This document shows, one piece after another, positions 42,991 through 54,900 of a stretch of DNA of 64,000 nucleotides. The DNA is from Phymorhynchus buccinoides (lineage: Eukaryota; Mollusca; Gastropoda; Neogastropoda; Raphitomidae), in NCBI GenBank assembly GCA_017654935.2, contig CM065686.1, positions 24,394,034 through 24,458,033 on the forward strand, given 5' to 3'. Under the pieces are notes generated by a model. The model was not told the DNA's origin. It made no database searches and saw nothing but the letters and a program-made list of their open reading frames with translations. Position numbers and translations under genes: made by a program. Within the stretch, counting starts at the first letter, position 1, and every line of letters starts with the position of its first letter.

Positions 42991-45900
42991 GACTGGCTTC
43001 TGCCTAAGCCTCGCGGCTTATAATATGTCCCATCCAGAATATTTTCTCTAATAAGGTTGCATTTGCATGCGAAAACAATCAAACTATGATTGCAATATCA
43101 ATCATAATTATAAAACATTTCACTAAAATTTTCATTTTTGTCAAGTAGATTTTTGAAGGCGTTAGTAGATGGTGCATTTTTTAGTTCAGGTGGCAGTGAG
43201 TTCCAGGAGTTAGCAACTCTGTTACTAAAACAATGCTTTCGTTTGTTAGTATTAAACCGTTGAACTTGTACTTTCCCCTCTTTTCTGGTGGTACTGGAAG
43301 GGAATTCCAGTGATCACGCTAGGAAATTTAAAAACCAGACTGTCCAGTACCCCACAACGACCTGTGTCAGAATCAGTCCCAAGCCAACAAAAACCAGTAG
43401 ATAAATGTGTAGCCTTTAAATTTTTTAAAATTTATTATTATCTTTCTAATTATTCATTTTTATGCTCTCCCCCAAGTTATTTTCCGTTGGTGTACTATAA
43501 AATATCAAATATTGAACTTGAACTTGAAGAATGTTCATACTCCAAATCCAATGGGATTTCTATTACTGATGCACACTGATACACAGTGAGTCATTGGGTT
43601 GACAGTTCAGTGAAGCCAGGCGTGGAAGGAGTCCTGCCACAGGTCATTCCAATTTCCAGTCCTTGATGGTCCTACATCATTAGCCTCGGTGGAGGAATTC
43701 AAATCCCAGTGAACCCCCTCCATCCCCTGCCCTCCCTACCCCGACCTTGCTCCTCTTCTCCTCACCCCTCCCTGCACGCAGCTCCCACTGCCCTCACCTC
43801 CCTATTACCTCAATTCCACCTGTCCAGGCCTCATATCTGTCCATCCCTCCCCCCCCCCCCCCCTCTCTTACCAATTTATAATTAAAGCTGATCATCTGGG
43901 CAGCAACTATCCTGCACAAGTCAACTGTTTATTTGGAACCCCAGCTACGTACCAAGCGTCATAATAATTGTTGATGGAGGATGCTATTATATACATGGGT
44001 GCAACTTTTCTTGCCAGTATACAACTTGTATTACAAGGATTTCCTGTTTTTAAATAAAGGAATTTCCATTTTTTTAATTTGTCACACAAGATCTTTGTGT
44101 GTCTACTGTGTTTTTCAAACACTTTAAATTAAGTATTTGTATAAATTGTGGAAAAGGCAAACTAAAATACTTTCATAAATCAATTTTTTTTTTCAGCTGC
44201 AGGGGGACATTACCTTTAGACCCCGGCCTTTCAGGGTTTTTTCAATTTGTGTAATTGCACCCATGTATATATATATATATGCAAAAAGGTCTCTGACCTA
44301 GGGAAGGTTCAACGCAGAGTGACAAGATATGTGCTCTGCATTTGTGATCTTGTAGATCATGGCTAGTCTGGAAGTGCGGTGGCGCTCGGCCTGTGATGGC
44401 CACTGTAGCTGGTGGAGCATGATGCTGACACTGGAAGTATTTCTGTGTCTGTTTAGCACATATCTATTCTTGCTACTGGTTTTTGTTGGCTTGGGACTGA
44501 TTCTGACACAGGTACTGGACAGTCTGGTTTTTAAATTTCCTAGCATGATCACTGGAATTCCCTTCCAGTACCACCAGAAACCGTCCAGTCCTCCACGCTC
44601 AGCTCCTTCACCTCGAAGGTGCTGAAGCTCCCCGCATAAAAACTCACTACCCTCAATTTTTGTTGTGTGGGGCCGGGTGTTGTCGGACTAGCCAGGGGTG
44701 CTCGGCTGTGCATGCCCTCTTATCTATTTAGCTTTGGTGGGTTTTTTTTCCGCACTGCATAATTCTTTGAACCCCATTACATGCTAGTAGTAGTAATTGC
44801 CGGTTACGGCAGGTGGACATTATTGGTAGAGAAGAATAATAATGAATTTGATCTGTACTTAGTGCAGCACACACTATATTCTTTTAAACTGGAGGCTGTA
44901 CCCATGTCTTTGCTGAGGAGGAAGCGACTAGCTTGGTTTGGAGGCCAGTGTACCGTTGGAGTTTACCCCGGGTCTGAGTTTGTCTCATGGCTACTGCGCA
45001 TGTGCGAGATCTCAGATCATGTTTATTCCCTTTACTTTTTTAAGTGTTTCTGTCTATCTTTGTCCATGTCTCTATTTTCTCTCTCTCTGTGAGTCTCTCA
45101 GTTTTGTCGAAATTTTAACTGACGACTAACTGAGGTCTGAGAAAGTGAAATGATTGAGCTGCACATGCGCAGTAGCCATTTAACTGAGATGGGGGATGAA
45201 TTCAGATCGGTACACCGAGGTAATGAACAGCATCAGTCACAGAGCTGCTCTTCAGCGAGTGTCCGCCCAGGTTTTCTAGCAGTGATGTACCGAAGATCGA
45301 AAAGTGATAGGACAAACTGTCCCGAGTCAAGAGAAATCAATAGGACACAACAAGCCCACTGATGCATTTATGAGTCACTGCCCAATGATTAATGCGTTAG
45401 TTTGGCCAGGAAATTCTTTTTGCAATTGATAAAGCAATCAACAAAATAACACAAGACAGAGACATAGTTATATGGAAAAGCCAAAAAATAAAATATGTGA
45501 CTATTTTAAACACTGTGCGCACATAATGACATACAATTCTTGGTCACACACACACATGTACACAACCACGCACACATATGCACACACACAACCATTTATC
45601 TATCCATCCATCCAACTTATGCACACATGATACACATATGTTTACACATGTGACATACAACTTGCATTCACAATTTATATATTATATATCTTAGTCTAGC
45701 ATACAAACTTATGATTATTTGATGTTTTCAGAAGACAGCCACTGCAGACTGTGTGTCTGATGACAGTGACCACTCCCATGGAGGTGCAGACAGCGAGGAT
45801 GAAACTCCAACTGCCACTCGCATCACTCGCCGATCAGCTGCTGGCATGAAAGGTTTGCAGTGTAATACGACTGAAAATGGACTGATACTTCTCCTCTGAA

Positions 45901-48900
45901 ATCGAAATGTTTTGGCTGAATGCAGCGGGGAGACCAACGGGTGAAAGCAGGGGGCCATTTCACAAGGGCTAACGTTACGTTGCGTGAGCGCAAATCTGCA
46001 AAAACGGTCTAAGAAACACCCTTCGTTTGCCGATAGTTTGCGTGGCGTTTTGTTCTTGCCAAACACCGAGCAAGCGGCGAACTATCCGGAACTAGTAGGG
46101 GGCGAATACGTTTCTTGTTGTTGATTGGTCCATTAAAGTTTGTTTAAAATAATATTTTTTTGGGACCAATCAGACAAGAGCTTGTAATATTTTTCCGCAA
46201 ACGTTTTTTGAAGTGTTTCTTAGGCCCCGTTTGGCGTAAGCGTTATTCGCGCGGCGACCGTTATCTAGAGAATTCTACCCTGAAAACCGGACACATACGT
46301 TTATTGCCCTTTATGGCCTGGGAATGTAGAAGAAGGAGCAATACTGAAAAAAATTATGGAGTATTTAAATATACGATAAAAATTCAAAGTTGTGTGCGTT
46401 TTATGTTTTCGTTTGCCATAATTTAGCATCAGTCAGTCCAGACCAGAAGGGGGTGATTCCAATGGCTTGGTTGGGGGGTCTGGGTCTTTGCCCCCAGAAG
46501 CTGAAGGTAATTTTAATGTAAAAGAAGCAAAGAAGGCCTCCTGGGAGAATAAGCTAAAAGTAAAACTGGCATAAAATTTCATTAGGTCATGGAGTCCCCC
46601 TTTTCTTCTCTTTTATTTTTATTTTTTTTAGGGGAGGGGAGGTGTGTCCGGAACTCTTGTAACCCCCACCAAATCCGTCTCTGCATTATACACGTTAAAT
46701 ATCGAATGTTCACACAATTTGAAAATGTGCTAGATGAAGATCAGCCCCTTTTTTTTTAATTGTATATTTTATAGTTGATTGCTTCCTTCATTTTTGCGAT
46801 GTGGTTTTGTATGCAGCTTAGGTTGCAGGCCTGTTGCAACGCTTGCTGTGGAGAAACAGCTGCAATCAAAACCTACAGAAAAAAACCCTCTGGGGAAGGC
46901 AAGCTAAAGGTGTGGCACAGACATAGCTTGCTGTGTCGTGTATAATGCTGCCTACAGTTACAATGTTTTAATTCTTTCGCATCGCAACAATTTTTTTTTA
47001 TAAAGGTTTTTAAATAATTTTTTGTTCACAATATCGGAAATTACACATGCGCAGAAAGAGGACAGTGTGCTGAGAGATTTAATAAAAACAAAACAAAAAA
47101 ATACACACAAACAAACTATAAAGAATCATAAACAAACTATTATGAGTAAATATGTACACATGAAATACAATTTAAAAAAGAAGCAAAATAAATAATAATA
47201 ATAATAATTTAAATTAAAATAATAATAAAAAAAAGTACATCTACATACATGTTTCTCCATTAGTGTGGTGGCAAACAACTGATTATACACATAAATAAAG
47301 ATTTGTGATAAGTATGTAATGTATGCAAAAACAAAAATACTACAATAGTATTAAAAACGTTATGCCCTATCCCATCACGGGTTTATACGGAAGCCACTGA
47401 ATGTCAAAAAGATATTTTTTTTCTACACATTGCTTTATAATAACATTCAATAAAGAATCTGTTTTTCGACATCCTAAGAAATACTGCAGTGCAAGGCTTA
47501 TTATTATTCCACTTGCACTTGTAGATAGTACACCTTCACTGGTACCAAAAAGAATGAGTTTTGCGATGTGATTTTGTATGCAGCTTAGGTTGCAGGACTG
47601 TTGCAACGCTTGCTGTGGAGAAACAGCTGCAATCAAAACCTACAGAAAAAAACCCTCTGGGGAAGGCAAGCTAAAGGTGTGGCACAGATATAGCTTGCTG
47701 TGTCGTGTATAACGCTGCCTACAGTTACAATGTTTTAATTCTTTCGCATCGCAACAATTTTTTTTTATAAAGGTTTTTAAATAATTTTTTGTTCACAATA
47801 TCGGAAATTACACATGCGCAGAAAGATACAGTGCGCTGAGAATTTAGAAAAAAAAAAACAAAAAAATTTTTACTTCAAACAAAAACATAGAATCAAAAAC
47901 AAACTATTATGAGTAAATATTTACACATAGAAATACAATTTAAAAAGAAGCGAAATGGTTAATAACAATAATAATTTTAAAGCAAAATAATAATAAAAAA
48001 AGTGGTCTACATACATGTTTCTCCATTAGAAGGTGACAAACAACTGATTATACACATAAATAAAGATTTGTGATAAGCATGTAATGCATGCAAAAACAAA
48101 AATACTACAATAGTATTAAAAACGTTATGCCCTATATGAACGGGTTTATAGAAGCCACTGAATGTCAAAAAGATAGTTTTTTTCTACACATTGCTTTAGA
48201 ATGAAACATTCAATAAAGAATCTGTTTTTCGATGCTGTTAATAAGAAATACTGCTAGTGCAAGGCTTAGCCTTTTTTTACTTGCACTTGTAGATTTTATT
48301 GTTTCATTGGTTCCTAAAAGAATTTTTGCGATGTGATTTTGTATGCAGCTTAGGTTGCAGGCCTGTTGCAACGCTTGCTGTGGAGAAACAGCTGCAATCA
48401 AAACCTACAGAAAAAAACCCTCTGGGGAAGGCAAGCTAAAGGTGTGGCACAGATATAGCTTGCTGTGTCGTGTATAACGCTGCCTACAGTTACAATGTTT
48501 TAACTCGTTCGCATCGCAACGATTTTGAATTATTAAAAAAACTCACAAATCACTCCAGCCATACACACAAACAAAACATACATAAACAAAAGGAGAAATG
48601 AAAGATTACAGGTTTTTACTTCAGGTTTAAACATAGGGTAGTCACTAGTGGTATATCAGACTATTTTATATATAGACTTTATATAGAAAATAGACCGATT
48701 GGTTACCCCACAACAAACGACTACAAAAGCAAAGTCAGATGCATAATTGTGGTCTAAGGGAACGAAGCAAGTTAAGAAGTGACCAAGGTATGGTGTGCAC
48801 ACAGATTTACTTCCCTTGAAGCAAATGCATCAACTTGACAGCTATCTATTAATTCTGGACATATATGAATGAGTTAAAGAGTCATATTTACAATATAGAA

Positions 48901-51900
48901 GTTAGAAAAAAACCCACCTTGAGAATGAGAACATCCTAAATTAAATTTTGGTCGATGCTGTTAATTTTGAAAATATGCTAGATGAAGATCAGCCTTTTTT
49001 TATATTTTATTGTAGATTTTATTGTTTATTGCTTCCTACATTTTTGCGATGTGGTTTTGTATGCAGCTTAGGTTGCAGGCCTGTTGCAACGCTTGCTGTG
49101 GAGAAACAGCTGCAATCAAAACCTACAGAAAAAACCCTCTGGGGAAGGCAAGCTAATGGTGTGGCACAGATATAGCTTGCTGTGTCGTGTATAACGCTGC
49201 CTACAGTTACAATGTTTTAACTCATTCGCATCGCAACGATTTTGAATTACTAAAAAAAACTCACAAATCACTCCAGCCATACACACAAACAAAACATACA
49301 TACACAATAGGAGAAATGAAAGATTACGGGTTTTTACTTCAGGTTTAAACATAGGGTAGTCACTAGTGGTATATCGGACTATTTTATATATAGACTTTAT
49401 ATAGAAAAACCACCGATTGGTTACCCCACAACAAACGACTACAAAAGCAAAGTCAGGGGCATAATTGTGGTCTAAGGGAGCGAAGCAAGTTAAGAAGTGA
49501 CCAAGGTATGGTGTGCACACAGATTTATTTCCCTTGAAGCAAATGCATCAAATTGTCAGCTATATATTAATTTCGGACATATATGGCCTTGAATGAGTTA
49601 AAGAGTCGGATTTACAATATAGAAGTTAGAAAAAACCCACCCTGAGAACATCCTAAATTAAATTTTGGTCGATGCTTTTAATTTAAACCTTTCAAAGCCA
49701 GCCATTTTTTCCAGCCTCAAACTTATCTGTGTTGAAAGGAGATGACGACTTCAGTTCAGTAGTTTAATTTTATGTCTTTTGACTAGTTATGATGAGAAGG
49801 CATCAGCAATACTAGGGATTGCCGTGTGAAACTGAAAGGCTAATCTATTCTCTATCATTTTACTGTTTCACTACGAATGAGTTATCTCTTCCAATTTGGA
49901 GCTAATGCCAATTACCAAAGACCAAAAAGTCTTAGTCTTCACAAGACTAACTTACTTCCCTTGGTCTGGTCTAGCAATGAGCTGCTGTGGATCCCCTTCC
50001 TGACGTCACTTCCGGGGAGCCAACTTTGAATCATAATACATTTTTTCCAATTGGAGCTGCCATGTTCTTTTTTGCTCTGCAAGTTTAATTCATTATCAAG
50101 CTATTTTCATTGCCATCCTACCTTCTTTGTGTTCCCTATTGCCCCTTGGGTGACAGGTATTGTCAGTGTATAATTTTAATTTGTCTTTTTGATCGAATTT
50201 TGTGTTAAATTGAAAATTATTTGAATTGTTGTTTGACACCGGTTTGTGCCCTCGTTCATAACATGTCGGACCCCGGTGTCACTTCTGTGCCTTCTGCTTC
50301 TACTTCGTCGTCGTTGTCTAAGCAGAAAGCATCAGCAATACTAGGGATTGCTGTGTGAAAGGCTATTCTTATCCGCAACAATTAAGAAAATAAGGTAATT
50401 AAAAAAAACAAAAAACCTTCTCTTTGATGCCTTTTGTTTTAGAGACATTGGTGTTACATGGATGCTCCCACTTTCATGTCATCAGGATGTCCTGAAATGC
50501 AGGATTTTTTTTTTATTGCCTTGAAGCTGGCGTCGCCGGATGATGGGAATTTGAAAAACAACAAATTTCCTATTTATGAACGTTTTTTCAGTTTCTCTGA
50601 TGTGTAGAATGTAAAAGAAATGAATGCAGATAAATATTTACATGCCTTTACCAGGAACACAGGCATGCAAATGTGTTTCTTTGATTGTATTGTGCTTGTA
50701 CGAGACCACACTGTAATTTCACCTAACGTGATAATAAAGTATCTTTGACTTTGACTTGAACTTTATATTTTTAGGATTGCTTAAGTCAAGTTGTTAACTG
50801 GGCGGCCCCTGGACCCCTGCCTTGCAGGATTTTTGAATGTTCCCAGAAGCACCCATGGTGTTATATCATTGTGGTGCCAAAAGGTGACTATCATTGGCGG
50901 TGAAAGGGTTAAGGATGTGTCTTGAAAGTTGTTGATGTCATAAAACAAGCATTGCTATTTGAAGTGCTCATGACAGTAGAGTTGTTTTTGTAAAATTCAA
51001 TGCAACATGTTTGTGTCAACAACAGTGACGCCCGTCCCTTTCCCGGAAGTGCCCAAGAAGCGAAAAGAGCCGCCGGCTGCACTGTCAGATTCTGAAGGAG
51101 AGCATTCTTCCAAGAGCTCTCCAGAGAAGAAGAAAAAGGGCAAGTTGGGAAAACCAGCCCTGGTGCCCTCGCACAATGGACAGGCTGAGGAAGGCAAGAG
51201 CGACGACAAAGACTGGGCGTTTTCCGAGAAGAGAGCCCTCCCCAAAGCCGACTACAATGAAAGCCCTCACTGCCCCCTGCCTGGATGTGATTCCAAAGGT
51301 TTTCTTTCTTTTCCTTTTGTCTTTGATTCTTCAATTAGAGTAGAAACAGGTCTGCGCTTTGGTGGGGAACACGCGTACCCCACCAATGAAATAGTACAGA
51401 TTGTTGAGAAACATATCATGCTTGCATCATTGTTTGCATCATTTTAAGGAGAACGCAACCCCCCCTTTTCTACTCAATATCTAAGCTGAAAATTTAGTTA
51501 CCGGGTAGTATGTGATAGGGTGAAGTACATAAAGATCCCCCCCTCCCTTCCAAAATGATTAGAGTTTGTGAGTAGCTAAAGCATGACATTTTTTAACATT
51601 TGGAAGAATAAAAACAATTGTTAAAGAATTTTGGTTGGTAATTTTGGTATATTACTTTAATCATAATTGAAGTAAAACTGTATTTTTGTGATTATGAAAC
51701 ATTCTTTCATCCCAGTCTTATTTGCTTTGTTGAAACTCAACAAAAGAAGTATTTGTCATGTATCATATTGTGCATTATAAATCTTTTTTCTGGTTTTCAT
51801 ATGTACTCAGGTCACTTAAGTGGGCGCCATGAATCCCACCGGACCCTAACATCGTGTCCACTTTACCACAACACCACTGCTGAGGAATGCAAGGTTAGCT

Positions 51901-54900
51901 ACAGTTTGTGATGGCTATACCATTTGTATTCAAATTCTGTATTCTGTGGACTATAAGGCGATACTTTTCCCCCTGACTGAGACTCCTTCACCTTATTATA
52001 TGACTTACAGTACAGTAAAAAGGTATGATAATGAAATATGAATTGTGTGTACAATTTGCGGGGTACAACCTATAATAACAGGGGTGCATGTGGGTGTGCC
52101 TGAAGCCTGAATTCAGGCAATTTGATGCAGGTTCAGGCAGTGGTCTGCCTGAACACAGGGCTCTTCTCGTGCTCTTTGTGCTCTTAAATTGACCAACATA
52201 GCAAGGGTTATGATGGAAAGTTCAGGCAAACTCTTTGGTCACTGCATGCACCCATGTAATAAGGTGTGCCTTATAGTCCCAAAAAGACAGTTCTTGCAAA
52301 GGTACTCAAGTAAGTGCAAGTGTGAGCAGAAATGAAAAATGTGAGCAATCAATTAGATAGTTTTATTTTATTGAATTCACCTTCTACATGAACATACGTC
52401 ATAATTGTGTGTTCATAAACTTAGCTGGCAAGTGTCTGTTTTGATTTTGGGAAAAAACGTGTCTTGAAAGTATGTTAATGTTTCTTGGTTTTCAGAGACG
52501 ATATGATGTACGTCTGAAGTCCCTTCAGGAAAAGAAAAAGATTGAAGCTGAACTGAACGATAGACGAGGACTCAGGCACCAGGTGAGAATTTCTATTGTG
52601 AAGTTAAAAGTATCCTATTTTATGCGGGGTAAAACTCATAAACATAGGAAACAAATACAACCAATATACATGCTTGCATACATGTGCACAAACAATCACA
52701 TGCCAAAGAACTTCTGATTTGTTAATGATACGCAATGTAGTGGTACATGTTTTGGATTACTTTATTAAATATTACTGTCAGGCATCAGAACGGCCGGCGG
52801 ATTTCCGCGGTTTTGGTAGCCACTGGCCGTGGTTTTGGCACTGCCGGCCGCGGTTTGTACTTCATGAGGCAGCGCGATCTTATTCTCAAATGGTATTCTT
52901 AAGCGGTTTGTTTTCATACTGCGCCTTCGGAAGCAAAAAATTGCGGCCATGTTTGTTTTTTCTTCCGAGTTTAGAGCTCTCTAGACTCTTACTTTCACTG
53001 TTTCAGAGTTTGTTTTGATGACGGTGATTGTGATTTGGGTTTTAAATGAGTCGATTTAGAGGATATGATCATGGGAGACTATGATGATATGAGAACTTTG
53101 AACTTTTTCGCGATAAATCGGGTAGCGAATGATCGCAATGATGCCGACTACGGACTAGAGTTTTGTGGGGTCCGACTCGATGTCGACTCAGAGTCATGGC
53201 GAGTGTTGTTCGTCCGCGGATTGGACTCTGGAGTATTCTGATGCCTGTACTGTAGCTGAAAAAATAACGTTTTCTATGGTAAGAGAGAACTTTGATTGTT
53301 TTAACTTTTAATAAAAAAGGGGTGGGGGGTGGGTATCTTAGTTTTTAAGTATTGTCATGTTTGAGAAGAAATAATGTTGAATAGGATTTTTTGGGGAAGA
53401 AAATACGTCATTTGTTTCATTAATCATAAGTGACAGAGTAATGGTGTCGAGAAAAATGTCCATGCTGCTGCCTTAATTTATATTTTGATTAACCCTTTCA
53501 CCGCAATTGTCACATTTATGCACCACAATGGTTTAATACCCATATCACTGAAAGACATCAAATCAGGACCAGATCATATTTTCTTAACGTTTTAAGCCCC
53601 TTATAGCCTGATTCCGCCCATGACATCCATTGCTTTCTCCTACCAAGCCGTCTAACTTCGTTATGTATTTTGGAGTTAAAATTGCAATATCAAAAAATCA
53701 AAAATATCACATAACAAAAAAAAACATTGCAAGTTAAACATTCTTCATTTATACACAAACCCTGAACATTTGAAGTCAATCCATCAAGTAGTTATTTTTT
53801 AATATATTTTTAAGCAAAGTACCCCATTTCGGGCCCAGTTTACCAACATTAATTTGGTGGTTACAGGGAGTAGAGTCATCATTTTAATCGGGGTTACAAG
53901 TGTTAATGTTGGAAGGTAAGGATAGGGCTAATGTTATGCATGTCAAAGGAGCAATTCCCAATAGTGCAGATTATTTTTTTTCTCTACCCAGTTCAGTTTT
54001 ATGGTATTTTTGGCTGGAAAATGGCTGGCGGTGAAAGGGTTAAGTGCAATGCTTTAAAAACAAAATGGACACGGAATCTGCACAATACGATCATTGCTTT
54101 CAGAAAAGACTAACCGCTAATAATGGTTCTTAAATGGACACAGAATCTGCACAATACGATCATTGCTTTCAGAAAAGACTAACCGCTAATAATGGTTCTT
54201 AAATGGACACAGAATCTGCACAATACGATCATTGCTTTCAGAAAAGACTGACCGCTAATAATGGTTCTTAAATGGACACGGAATCTGCACAATACGATCA
54301 TTGCTTTCAGAAAAGACTGACCGCTAATAATGGTTCTTAAATGGACACAGAATCTGCACAATACGATCATTGCTTTCAGAAAAGACTGACCGCTAATAAT
54401 GGTTCTTAAATGGACACGGAATCTGCACAATACGATCATTGCTTTCAGAAAAGACTGACCGCTAATAATGGTTCTTAAATGGACACGGAATCTGCACAAT
54501 ACGATCATTGCTTTCAGAAAAGACTGACCGCTAATAATGGTTCTTAAATGGACACGGAATCTGCACAATACGATCATTGCTTTCAGAAAAGACTGACCGC
54601 TAATAATGGTTCTTAAATGGACACAGAATCTGCACAATACGATCATTGCTTTCAGAAAAGACTGACCGCTAATAATGGTTCTTAAATGGACACGGAATCT
54701 GCACAATACGATCATTGCTTTCAGAAAAGACTGACCGCTAATAATGGTTCTTAAATGGACACAGAATCTGCACAATACGATCATTGCTTTCAGAAAAGAC
54801 TGACCGCTAATAATGGTTCTTAAATGGACACGGAATCTGCACAATACGATCATTGCTTTCAGAAAAGACTGACCGCTAATAATGGTTCTTAAATGGACAC

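Larger units (their letters stand above)
42588..45731. other. KAT7 intron 1, repeat-filled
   Basis: Contains a small TIR element (42856-42947), a (TAG)n tract (42947-42990), LINE fragments (43125-43290, 44300-44430), a 125-bp inverted pair, a poly-C run (43848-43862), a MITE (43995-44264) and CA tracts (45545-45590). No other gene. Confidence 0.7.

Noticed and set aside
47367..47636. Minus-strand frame beginning [13 protein letters not shown] in the composite array (also at 48210-48401)
   Set aside because: It weakly recalls LINE C-termini (CIQNHIAKL), but copies diverge with frame changes and no further motif follows. Too weak to annotate.
50997..51245. Antisense frames over KAT7 exon 3
   Set aside because: Shadows of a Ser/Lys-rich exon on the opposite strand.
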